A stretch of 21,984 nt of DNA, taken from positions 1 to 21,984 of the forward strand of contig JBHJGU010000134.1 of assembly GCA_050331475.1 (NCBI GenBank), written 5' to 3'. The translations under genes and the position numbers were made by a program. Below, piece after piece: positions 6,814 through 14,278 of this stretch; within the stretch, counting starts at the first letter, position 1, and each line of letters starts with the position of its first letter. The notes under the pieces were generated by a model that was given only the letters and a program-made list of their open reading frames with translations, searched no databases and was not told the DNA's origin. Origin of the DNA: JBHJGU01 sp050331475 (GTDB lineage Bacteria > Pseudomonadota > Alphaproteobacteria > Caulobacterales > Maricaulaceae).

Positions 6814-6843
6814 CTTGCGGAGCCCGGCACTCGACCCATTTTT
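6814..6843 (+). promoter_or_regulatory. RpoH-like heat-shock promoter for htpX
   Basis: CTTGCG (6814-6819) and CCCATTTTT (6835-6843) are 15 bases apart, close to the sigma-32 pattern CTTGAA-N13/15-CCCCATTTA. The transcript would start about 60 bases before the htpX ATG. htpX is a heat-shock gene in other proteobacteria, which raises the plausibility. A second, sigma-70-like pair overlaps it: TCGACC (6831-6836) and GATAAT (6854-6859), 17 bases apart. Confidence 0.45.
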
Positions 6844-6914
6844 ATTGCTGCACGATAATCCGTGGCGACAAAACCGCCCGAGATGACACATAGGACCGAT
6901 TGAGGATCGACCCA

Positions 6915-7829
6915 ATGCGCACATTCTTTCTGCTCGCCGCGCTCACCGCCTTATTCATGGGTGTCGGCTTCGTCATTGGCGGCCAGGCGGGTATGGCGAT
7001 CGCGTTTGTGATCGCGCTGGGCATGAATGCGGTGTCCTACTGGAACGCCGACAAAATCGTTTTGTCGATGTATCGCGCCCAGCCGGTGGATGGCGCCCAC
7101 CCCGACCCGACCATCGCGACCTACGCCCGAGATACGCTGGACATGGCGGCGCGCGCGGGCCTGCCGGCGCCAAAAATCTACGTCGTAGAGGACGCCCAAC
7201 CCAACGCCTTCGCCACCGGTCGAAACCCGGAGAACGCCGCGGTGGCCGCGACCACCGGCCTGTTGCAACGACTGAGCCGGGAAGAAGTGGTCGGCGTCAT
7301 GGCCCACGAGCTAGCGCACGTAAAGAACCGCGACACGCTGATCATGACCATCACCGCCACCATCGCCGGCGCGATCTCCATGCTGGCGAATTTCGCGTTC
7401 TTTTTCGGCGGACGGGAGCGGGGCAACATTATCGGCGCCATTCTGGTGGCCGTGCTCGCCCCCATCGCGGCCATGCTGGTGCAGATGGCGATCAGCCGGA
7501 CCCGGGAATACGGCGCGGACCGCATGGGCGCACAGATTTGCGGCCAGCCACTTTGGCTCGCCTCCGCCTTGCAGAAGATCGCCCATGGCGCCGAGCAGGT
7601 GGAAAACCGCACCGCAGAGGCGAACCCCGCCACCGCGCACCTGTTCATCATCAATCCCCTGCACGGGCGCGGCGCAGACGCCTTGTTTTCGACCCACCCC
7701 TCGACGCAGACTCGAATCTCGCGACTCGTCGACATGGCCGGCGGGTCAAAGGCTGCGCCGGGCCGGGTCGAGGATGGCCCTTGGGGACCGCGCGTAGCGC
7801 AAGGGCGTCAGCGCGGGCCGTGGGGGTAA
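6915..7829 (+). CDS. htpX: HtpX membrane zinc metalloprotease
   Basis: HtpX is an inner-membrane M48 protease that degrades damaged membrane proteins, working alongside FtsH. The 304-residue protein has N-terminal membrane segments (about 4-21 and 25-44), the zinc site HELAH in VMAHELAHVKNRD (about 130-142), two further membrane spans (about 145-165 and 175-193), and the third-ligand region SRTREYGADR (about 195-204). The tail RVEDGPWGPRVAQGRQRGPWG is Gly/Trp/Arg-rich, as in other alphaproteobacterial copies. The ATG at 6915 is preferred over a TTG at 6900 because GAGGA precedes it by 8 bases. rsmB follows after 40 bases on the same strand. Confidence 0.96.
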   Translation: MRTFFLLAALTALFMGVGFVIGGQAGMAIAFVIALGMNAVSYWNADKIVLSMYRAQPVDGAHPDPTIATYARDTLDMAARAGLPAPKIYVVEDAQPNAFATGRNPENAAVAATTGLLQRLSREEVVGVMAHELAHVKNRDTLIMTITATIAGAISMLANFAFFFGGRERGNIIGAILVAVLAPIAAMLVQMAISRTREYGADRMGAQICGQPLWLASALQKIAHGAEQVENRTAEANPATAHLFIINPLHGRGADALFSTHPSTQTRISRLVDMAGGSKAAPGRVEDGPWGPRVAQGRQRGPWG

Positions 7830-7869
7830 ACTGCGCCAAACGCTGACGCCATGGGGGAGTGGGACAACA

Positions 7870-9210
7870 GTGACGGCAGCGGCGGCTTCAGCCGATCGAT
7901 CGACACCGGCGGGCTTACCGGCGCGCCAAGCAGCCCTCGCGGCGCTTTATGCGGTGGAAACCCAAGGCCGCGCCCTCGATGCGGGGCTGAGCGCGACCTT
8001 CCGGCGGTTAGCCCTAGAGCCGCGCGACCGGGCGTTCGCCTATCTGTTGGCCTCGACCGTGTTGCGTCGGCAGGGTTGGATAGACCGGGTTCTCGACCAG
8101 TATTTGAAAAAGCCGCCTCAGCTTGAGGTGCGCATCGCGCTGCGGCTCGGTGTGGCGCAATTGCTGTTCTTGGGCTCGCCGCCCCACGCCGCAGTGGGCT
8201 TGAGCGTGGAAGCCATGAAAGCCGACCGGGACACCGCACGCGCCGCCGGGCTGGCGAATGCGGTTTTGCGCAAAATCGCCCAAGCGGGGCCCAGCGCATT
8301 GCGCGGCTTCCGACCCAGCGAAGCCTTGCCCGACTGGCTCGCACGGCGGTGGAACGCGACCTACGGGCCCCAAACCGCCGACGCCATGGCGCAAGCGGGC
8401 TTCGCCGAGCCGCCTTTGGACCTCACCGTCAAACGCGACCCCTCATTCTGGGCGGCGCAATTGGGCGGTCGCGTCTTACCGAACGGCGCGGTGCGGTTGG
8501 ACGAAATCGGCGATGTGACCAGCCTGCCCGGCTATGCGGATGGCGAATGGTGGGTGCAGGACGCCGCCGCCGCCTTGCCCGCGACCCTGCTCGGCCCCGT
8601 GCGCGGTCGGATGGTCGCGGATTTATGCGCGGCGCCGGGGGGCAAGACCGCCCAACTCGCCGCAGCGGGGGCGCGGGTCACCGCGGTGGACGTGTCCGGG
8701 AAACGCCTCGAGCGGCTGAAAACCAATCTGGATCGACTGACCCTGAGTGCGGAGGCCGTCGCCGCGGACGCCACCCAATGGCGGCCTGAGCGACCTTTTG
8801 ACGCGGTCTTATTGGATGCGCCCTGCAGCGCCACCGGAACCCTGCGTCGTCGCCCCGACGCCGCCTGGACCCGGGACCCGGACGCCATAGGCGCGCTGGC
8901 GCCGGTTCAGACCGCCCTGCTCAACGCCGCGGCGGACATGCTCGCGCCGGGCGGAACGCTTGTGTTTTGCACGTGTTCGCTGGAGCCCGAGGAAGGCCCC
9001 TCCATTGTGGCGCGCGCCCTCGCCGCGGGCGCGCCCATCGTTCCAGATCCGATCCGGCCGGCGGAAATTCCGGGCCTTGAGCCCGCTTTGCTCGCCGACG
9101 GGACCCTCAGAACGCGGCCCGATCATTGGGCGGAGCACGGCGGGGTTGACGGGTTTTTTATTGCACGTTTTCGCAGAAGGGACCTGTTCAGCGCCGGTTT
9201 AAATCCATAA
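7870..9210 (+). CDS. rsmB: 16S rRNA m5C967 methyltransferase, RsmB/Sun family
   Basis: RsmB transfers a methyl group from SAM to C967 of 16S rRNA. The 446-residue protein has a NusB-like helical RNA-binding domain (about 15-140) and a Rossmann methyltransferase domain. Visible motifs are the SAM-binding DLCAAPGGKTAQLA (251-264), the acidic VDVS after strand 2 (273-276), motif IV DAPCSATGT with C319, and motif VI TCS with the nucleophile C369. Both cysteines needed for m5C chemistry are kept. The GTG at 7870 has GGGAG about 10 bases upstream, a slightly long spacing; the first 15 residues are unconserved so the exact start is uncertain. It probably shares a transcript with htpX. Confidence 0.93.
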   Translation: MTAAAASADRSTPAGLPARQAALAALYAVETQGRALDAGLSATFRRLALEPRDRAFAYLLASTVLRRQGWIDRVLDQYLKKPPQLEVRIALRLGVAQLLFLGSPPHAAVGLSVEAMKADRDTARAAGLANAVLRKIAQAGPSALRGFRPSEALPDWLARRWNATYGPQTADAMAQAGFAEPPLDLTVKRDPSFWAAQLGGRVLPNGAVRLDEIGDVTSLPGYADGEWWVQDAAAALPATLLGPVRGRMVADLCAAPGGKTAQLAAAGARVTAVDVSGKRLERLKTNLDRLTLSAEAVAADATQWRPERPFDAVLLDAPCSATGTLRRRPDAAWTRDPDAIGALAPVQTALLNAAADMLAPGGTLVFCTCSLEPEEGPSIVARALAAGAPIVPDPIRPAEIPGLEPALLADGTLRTRPDHWAEHGGVDGFFIARFRRRDLFSAGLNP

Positions 9211-9276
9211 GTACATCTTTAGCGTTCGATGTGACCCGGCGGACGGTTCCGAACGCGCGAGACAGGAGCAAACACC

Positions 9277-9798
9277 ATGGCGGCGATGGCGATCGGTTCG
9301 AAAATGCGTGCAGGTTTGGCGGCGGCGCTCGCAGCGACCAGTTTGGGCGCGTGCGTATCCGACTTGGGCGCGAATACCGTGGACCGGAGCGCGGTGGGCA
9401 TTGTCAGCCGGGTGGAGACCGGCGTGTTGATCGGCGCGCGTCCGATCAAAATTGAAGCCCGGCAATCGGGCACCGGCGCGGTGGCCGGCGGCACGCTTGG
9501 CGGCATTTTAGGATCGGCCGCGGGGGGCACCTCTACCGATGCGTTGATTTTCGGCGCCGTGGGCGCCAACGCGGGCGCGTTAGCCGGGGCGGCCGCGGAA
9601 GAGGCCGCGACCTCGAATAATGGCTTCGCCTACACGGTGCAGCTCGACCGCAACAGCGAAGTGATCACAGTCACCCAAGGCGCAGACGTCGCGATCGCCG
9701 TCGGCACGCCGGTGATTGTCGAATATGGCGACCGGGCGCGCGTTTTGCCGTTGCAAGGGGCTGTGCCGCTGCAGGGCGGCGTGCCCCAAGCCTCTTAA
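9277..9798 (+). CDS. glycine-zipper outer-membrane lipoprotein (SlyB/17-kDa antigen-like)
   Basis: A 173-residue envelope lipoprotein. A lipoprotein signal ends at lipobox LGAC (C26). A glycine zipper (about 67-105, GAVAGGTLGGILGSAAGG and further GxxxG steps) forms a predicted membrane-associating helical hairpin. After it comes a beta-rich domain with FAYTVQLDRNSEVITVTQGA, as in SlyB/PcP and Rickettsia 17-kDa antigen proteins. The tail has a small internal duplication (LQGAVPLQGGVP). The ATG has AGGAG 8 bases upstream. It stands alone, 66 bases after rsmB and with its own terminator. Family members are linked to outer-membrane stability; the exact role here is unknown. Confidence 0.85.
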   Translation: MAAMAIGSKMRAGLAAALAATSLGACVSDLGANTVDRSAVGIVSRVETGVLIGARPIKIEARQSGTGAVAGGTLGGILGSAAGGTSTDALIFGAVGANAGALAGAAAEEAATSNNGFAYTVQLDRNSEVITVTQGADVAIAVGTPVIVEYGDRARVLPLQGAVPLQGGVPQAS

Positions 9799-9837
9799 AC
9801 CGCCTCTTAGAAAAGCCTTTGCACGAGGCGGTTTTCT
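9797..9837 (+). terminator. Rho-independent terminator of the glycine-zipper gene
   Basis: AAACCGCCTC (9797-9806) pairs perfectly with GAGGCGGTTT (9825-9834) over an 18-base loop that can fold a small inner stem (AAAGGC-like), followed by T-rich TTTTCTT. The left arm starts inside the TAA stop codon (9796-9798), so translation termination and the hairpin are immediately adjacent. Confidence 0.8.
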
Positions 9838-9864
9838 TGCGCCAGTTCGATAGGGCTGGTATGC
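9837..9864 (+). promoter_or_regulatory. possible rpe promoter
   Basis: TTGCGC (9837-9842) and TATGCG (9860-9865) are 17 bases apart, directly after the terminator and ending 6 bases before the rpe ATG. No good Shine-Dalgarno precedes that ATG, so a leaderless rpe mRNA is possible. The consensus match is only moderate. Confidence 0.25.
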
Positions 9865-9871
9865 GCGCGCT

Positions 9872-10558
9872 ATGGATTTGACCGCCGCTCGCGCCCCGTC
9901 GCCCGTCAAAATCGCACCCTCAATCCTCGCCGCCGATTTCGCGCGGCTTGGTGAGGAAATTCGCGACATCCAGGAAGCGGGGGCGGACTGGATTCATGTC
10001 GACGTCATGGACGGGCATTTCGTCCCCAACCTGACCATCGGCCCGGACGTGGTGCGCGCCTTGAAGCCGCACGCAGTCAAGCCGATGGACGTGCATTTGA
10101 TGATCGCGCCCGTTGATCCGTATATCGAAGCGTTCGTCGACGCCGGGGCGGATATCTTGACCTTCCACCCTGAAGCCGGCCCTCACGCGCACCGAACCGC
10201 CCAGGCCATCCGAGCTGCGGGGGCGCGCGCGGGCCTCGCCTTGAACCCCGCGACCCCCGTTGAGGCGATCGATTACCTGCTCGGCGACATCGATCTCGTC
10301 TTGGTGATGAGCGTTAATCCGGGCTTTGGCGGCCAGAGCTTTCTTGAGTCGCAATTGCGCAAGATCGAGACGGTGCGCGCGCGGATCGACCAATTGGGCG
10401 CCGCGATCGAGCTGGAGGTCGATGGCGGGGTTAAGCCCGGGATTGCCGAACGGGTGATCGACGCGGGCGCGAGCGCGCTCGTCGCGGGAACCGCAGCGTT
10501 CAAGGGCGGGCGCGCGGCGTATGCGGACAACATCGCCGCTTTGCGCTGCGGACGCTGA
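9872..10558 (+). CDS. rpe: ribulose-phosphate 3-epimerase
   Basis: Rpe interconverts ribulose-5-phosphate and xylulose-5-phosphate in the pentose phosphate pathway. The 228-residue TIM barrel has S17 in APSILAADF, metal ligands H42 and D44 in HVDVMDGHFVPN, H75 in MDVHLMI and D184 in EVDGG, plus the lid region MSVNPGFGGQ (146-155). The start at 9872 gives about 11 residues before the first strand, slightly longer than typical; an initiation site within this leader is not obvious and no strong Shine-Dalgarno is seen. The heparinase-like gene follows after 12 bases. Confidence 0.95.
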   Translation: MDLTAARAPSPVKIAPSILAADFARLGEEIRDIQEAGADWIHVDVMDGHFVPNLTIGPDVVRALKPHAVKPMDVHLMIAPVDPYIEAFVDAGADILTFHPEAGPHAHRTAQAIRAAGARAGLALNPATPVEAIDYLLGDIDLVLVMSVNPGFGGQSFLESQLRKIETVRARIDQLGAAIELEVDGGVKPGIAERVIDAGASALVAGTAAFKGGRAAYADNIAALRCGR

Positions 10559-10570
10559 CGGACCGCAGGG

Positions 10571-12322
10571 GTGGCCGGCGGTCCTTCGCCCTTCGCGGTC
10601 ATTGGCGCGATCGCCGCCGCTGGCGCCCAAGCGGCGCGGGATGAATGGCGCGGTCTGCCGCTTTACCGCTGGCTGCGCTTGAACGGACCGCCCGGAGCCC
10701 CGCCGACCTTTGCGCCCACCGATCTGCATCGAGGCGATTCGCACACCGCGGCTGAAATCCTGTCCGGGCGGCTACGGCTCGCCGGGGAGACGTTGGACTA
10801 TGGCGCTGAGGGCGACCCGTGGCGACGTCCCTCGCCCTCGCGTCGGTTCGCAGAGACGGCGCATCGGTTTTTTTGGCTGCGCGACTTGGCCGAAGCGAGC
10901 GATCAAGACGCGGCCAAAGCCGAAGCCGGACGGTTGATCGATATCTGGATCGAGGTGTTCGGCGCGTGGAACCGGTTCGCTTGGTCGCCCGATCTGGCGG
11001 GGGATCGGATCAACAATCTTATTGCGCAGCGGGCGCTTTGGGTGGACGCACCTGAGGCAACCGTGCGACGCCGCGCCTCAGCGCTCGGCCGCCAAATCCG
11101 ACATCTTCGCGCGACCGCCGCCGAGGCGTCCCCCGGCCCGCCGCGGTTTCGCGCCGCGTGCGCGCTCACGGTCGCCGGCGCGGCGGTGCCAGGTGCGGAA
11201 AGCGGGCTCGACGCGGGGCTTCGGTTGCTTGAGCGCGAACTGGATCGCCAAATCCTGCTCGATGGCGGCCATTCGAGCCGTAGTCCGCTGTCCGCAGCCG
11301 ATGCGCTTTGCGAGTTGCACCGCGTGCTGGATGCGCTCAACCAAAAAAACCACCCCGCGCCCGAGGCGTTGACCCGCGCGCGGGACCGTTTGGCGCCGAT
11401 GGTTCGGTTTCTGCGCCATGCGGACGGTCGGCTGACGTGCTTCAATGGCGGCGGCGAGGGCGACAAGCGGGCGCTATCTCGGCTGGTCAAATCGGTGAAA
11501 ACCGCGCCCAAGCCGTTTACGGTCGCCCCGCACACGGGCTATCAGCGGGTCCAGGCGGGTGGGTTGACCTTGATCCTGGATGTCGGCGAACCCGGCGAGG
11601 GGGCGGCCAGCGTCGAAGCGCACGCTGGCGCTCTAGCCTTCGAATTGGCCACCAAAGACGGGCGGTTGATCGTTAATTGCGGGTGGGCGCCTGACCAGCC
11701 GCGCCATTGGCGCGATGTTGTGCGCGCCACGGCCGCCCATTCCACCTTGGTTCTCAACGACACCTCCTCGCTTGGGGTGCTGCCCGAGGGCCTAAGGCGG
11801 CGATGGTTGGGCGCTCGGGTGATCCGCGGCCCGGGGCCGATTACGGTCAAGCGATCCGATGAGGAGCGCGGCGCCTGGATCGAGGCGTCCCACCAAGGCT
11901 ATCGACGGCGCTATGGTTTAGTGCACGGACGACGGATTTTCGTGGCCTCGGACGGCGCGGATGTGCGCGGCGAGGACACCTTGACCCGGCTGGTCGATGA
12001 CGGCCCGGCAAAATCCCAAGAGCCGATCCCCTACCAAATTCGATTTCATTTGCATCCCGCGGTCCGCGCATCGCGCGCGCGCGACGGTCGCAGCGTACTG
12101 CTGGCCGCGCCGTGGGGCGAAGGCTGGCGATTCCGCGCCGACTTGGCGCCGGTGGAGATCGAAGCCTCCGCCTATCTGGGGCTGGGCGCCCCGCCCCAAC
12201 GGTCAACCCAATTGGTGCTCAACGCCGTCGCGGAGCCGGGCGGACGCGGGGACAAACCGCCTAATCGGGTGCGTTGGGCGCTGCAAAAGATGGACCGGTC
12301 CGCCCCGGGCGCGCTTGCGTGA
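10571..12322 (+). CDS. heparinase II/III-like protein
   Basis: A 583-residue protein with the two-part layout of the heparinase II/III-like family: a helical N-terminal domain (to about 330, including RFFWLRDLAEA and the WSPDLAGDRINNLI segment) and a beta-rich C-terminal domain (about 335-560, with HAGALAFELATKDGRLIVNC and AAHSTLVLNDTSS). Characterised relatives cleave uronic-acid polysaccharides by beta-elimination; the alphaproteobacterial copies next to purH are mostly uncharacterised. I see no convincing signal peptide, so the site of action is unclear. The GTG at 10571 lies 12 bases after rpe and its Shine-Dalgarno (AGGGG) is too close to the start to be ideal. The gene overlaps the next one by four bases (GTGA). 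Confidence 0.85.
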   Translation: MAGGPSPFAVIGAIAAAGAQAARDEWRGLPLYRWLRLNGPPGAPPTFAPTDLHRGDSHTAAEILSGRLRLAGETLDYGAEGDPWRRPSPSRRFAETAHRFFWLRDLAEASDQDAAKAEAGRLIDIWIEVFGAWNRFAWSPDLAGDRINNLIAQRALWVDAPEATVRRRASALGRQIRHLRATAAEASPGPPRFRAACALTVAGAAVPGAESGLDAGLRLLERELDRQILLDGGHSSRSPLSAADALCELHRVLDALNQKNHPAPEALTRARDRLAPMVRFLRHADGRLTCFNGGGEGDKRALSRLVKSVKTAPKPFTVAPHTGYQRVQAGGLTLILDVGEPGEGAASVEAHAGALAFELATKDGRLIVNCGWAPDQPRHWRDVVRATAAHSTLVLNDTSSLGVLPEGLRRRWLGARVIRGPGPITVKRSDEERGAWIEASHQGYRRRYGLVHGRRIFVASDGADVRGEDTLTRLVDDGPAKSQEPIPYQIRFHLHPAVRASRARDGRSVLLAAPWGEGWRFRADLAPVEIEASAYLGLGAPPQRSTQLVLNAVAEPGGRGDKPPNRVRWALQKMDRSAPGALA

Positions 12323-14184
12323 TCGTCAACCGTATCCGCGGCTTCAGCGGGCCGATGGCGGGCGTGTTGGCGTTGGACGCGCTCGTCGCGGTGGGCGCGT
12401 TCATGCTCGCCGTGCGGCTCATCGACCCGGCGGAGTGGATGCGCGCGATCGGGTCGGGCTTAGGTTTTGGCGCGCTCGCCGGACTCGTCTTCGTCCAACA
12501 GGGCGTGCCCCGGGGCATGTGGCGGTATGCGGGGGCGACGGACTTGCTGCGCGCCGCGCGAGCCTGCGCGATTGCGGCGGCGATCTATGCGCGGGGGGCG
12601 GGGGTGTTCGGCCGGCTCGACCAGAACGCGGTGGCTGCTTTAGGCTTGGCGGCGGCCTTGAGCGCGCTGGGCTTAGCGATGGGACGGCTTGCGGTCGCTG
12701 CGGTGCGCCGGGGCGACGCCCAGGCCGCCTGGCGGGCCGCGGATCCGGAAGCCCCCGCGGCCTTGGCCGTGGGCGACGCGCGCCATTTGGACGTCATGCT
12801 GAAGGATTTTGTCCGCCAGCCCGGCGGCCCGCCTTTTCGCATTGTCGGCTTGATAGAACGCTCGGGCGGCCATGTGGGCCGCGCGATCCATGGGGCGCGC
12901 ATTTTAGGCGGTCTGGATCAATTGGAGCCCGCGCTGATGCGCTTGTCGCGCCATGCCCGATCGCGACCACGCTTAGTGCTCGCTGATCCCTACGCGGACC
13001 GCGCTTTGATGGACCGGCTCGTCTCCGCCGCCGCGGACGCCGGCGCGCTTCTGGTGCGCGCACGCGGCGCCAATGGCTCGGCGCGGCTCAGCCCGGTCGA
13101 AGCCGCGGACCTGATCGGCCGGCCGCCGCGCGTGCTGGATTTGGAACGAACCCGCCGGCTCGTCAAAGGTCGACGGGTGCTGGTGACCGGGGCGGGCGGA
13201 ACCATTGGTGGCGAATTGACTCGACAGATCGCCCGATTGGAGCCGGCGGCGCTCGTTCTGATCGACGCCGCGGAATACAATTTGTACAGCATCGATTTGG
13301 AGCTTCGCGAAAGCGGCGCGACCTGCCCCTGGACGGCGTGGCTGGCGGATGTGCGCGATCCCCGGCGGATCGACCAAATCTTCGCCGCGGAACGACCGGA
13401 CGTGGTCCTCCACGCCGCCGCCCTGAAACACGTGCCTTTGATGGAGCGCAATCCGCTTGAAGCGATCCTCACCAATGTCGGGGGCACGCTTTACGCCGCC
13501 CGCGCGGCCGCCCAACACGGCGCCTCGGCGTTTGTGCTGATCTCCACGGACAAAGCGGTCAATCCCACCAACGTTATGGGCGCGTCCAAACGGGTCGCGG
13601 AAATGGCGGTGCAAGCGATTGACGCGCAAAACCCCACCATGCGGGCGGTGGCGGTGCGGTTCGGCAATGTGCTCGGCTCGACGGGTTCAGTCGTGCCGCT
13701 CTTTGAACGCCAGATCGCCGCGGGCGGCCCAGTGACCGTCACCCATCCCGAAATCACGCGGTATTTCATGACGGTGGAGGAAGCCGCCGCCCTTGTGCTT
13801 CAAGCCGCCTCCCTCTCCCGCGGCGCCGATCCGAAAAACCGCGGCGTCTATGTGCTCGATATGGGCGAACCCGTGGCGATCGACCAATTGGCGCGCCAGC
13901 TCATCCGATTGCGCGGCCGCGAACCGGGCCGGGACATCGTCATTACGCACACGGGCCTACGCCCGGGCGAAAAGCTGCACGAGGAGATTTTTTACGCCGC
14001 AGAAGTGGCGCGCCCCACCGATGTGGACGGGGTGTTGATGGCCCGCACGCCCACCCCTGATCCGGCGACCCTGGAACCCGCGCTGGAGGCGCTGATCACC
14101 GCAGCCCGCGCCCGCGACGGCGATGCGGCGCTGGATGCGCTGAAAACGCTGGCCCCGGCGTTTACCGGCGCGGAACAACGCTGA
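12319..14184 (+). CDS. membrane nucleotide-sugar 4,6-dehydratase, FlaA1/WbpM/PglF/CapD family
   Basis: A 621-residue enzyme that would act at the cytoplasmic membrane on a UDP-HexNAc (usually UDP-GlcNAc) to start synthesis of unusual sugars for capsule, LPS or glycoproteins. Four N-terminal hydrophobic segments (about 12-34, 43-61, 75-92 and 103-128) anchor it. A divergent nucleotide-binding-like linker (140-275) follows, then the extended-SDR catalytic domain with TGAGGTIG (290-297), ALKHVPLMERNP (368-379), STDKAVNPTN (409-418), and M420-GAS-K424 in place of YxxxK, which is normal for this family. PGEKLHEE near 555 is also typical. The GTG at 12319 overlaps the heparinase-like stop (TGA at 12320-12322); no separate Shine-Dalgarno is seen, so coupling is likely. 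The upstream in-frame extension to 12274 lies inside the previous gene. Confidence 0.88.
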   Translation: MIVNRIRGFSGPMAGVLALDALVAVGAFMLAVRLIDPAEWMRAIGSGLGFGALAGLVFVQQGVPRGMWRYAGATDLLRAARACAIAAAIYARGAGVFGRLDQNAVAALGLAAALSALGLAMGRLAVAAVRRGDAQAAWRAADPEAPAALAVGDARHLDVMLKDFVRQPGGPPFRIVGLIERSGGHVGRAIHGARILGGLDQLEPALMRLSRHARSRPRLVLADPYADRALMDRLVSAAADAGALLVRARGANGSARLSPVEAADLIGRPPRVLDLERTRRLVKGRRVLVTGAGGTIGGELTRQIARLEPAALVLIDAAEYNLYSIDLELRESGATCPWTAWLADVRDPRRIDQIFAAERPDVVLHAAALKHVPLMERNPLEAILTNVGGTLYAARAAAQHGASAFVLISTDKAVNPTNVMGASKRVAEMAVQAIDAQNPTMRAVAVRFGNVLGSTGSVVPLFERQIAAGGPVTVTHPEITRYFMTVEEAAALVLQAASLSRGADPKNRGVYVLDMGEPVAIDQLARQLIRLRGREPGRDIVITHTGLRPGEKLHEEIFYAAEVARPTDVDGVLMARTPTPDPATLEPALEALITAARARDGDAALDALKTLAPAFTGAEQR

Positions 14185-14231
14185 CCCCACCCTGGCGGCG
14201 ACCGCGCGAAACAGTCGATTTTCCGTGACGA

Positions 14232-14260
14232 ATTGACTACAGCAAGCCCAATCCGTTCGT
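14232..14260 (+). promoter_or_regulatory. possible purH promoter -35 region
   Basis: The 94-base gap between the dehydratase and purH contains TTGACT, a good -35 match, near 14233. About 17 bases later there is only TTCGTT, a poor -10. The gap has no strong hairpin, so it is unclear whether purH has its own promoter or is read from upstream. Confidence 0.25.
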
Positions 14261-14278
14261 TTCCTGCCGAAGGTGGCC

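Noticed and set aside
11997..12986. 329-codon open frame on the plus strand
   Set aside because: It overlaps the end of the heparinase-like gene and the start of the dehydratase in another frame, and its product is an Arg/Gly-rich shadow. Both real genes have convincing family motifs.
12973..13629. 218-codon open frame on the minus strand
   Set aside because: It is antisense to the catalytic domain of the dehydratase and shows no domain-like pattern.
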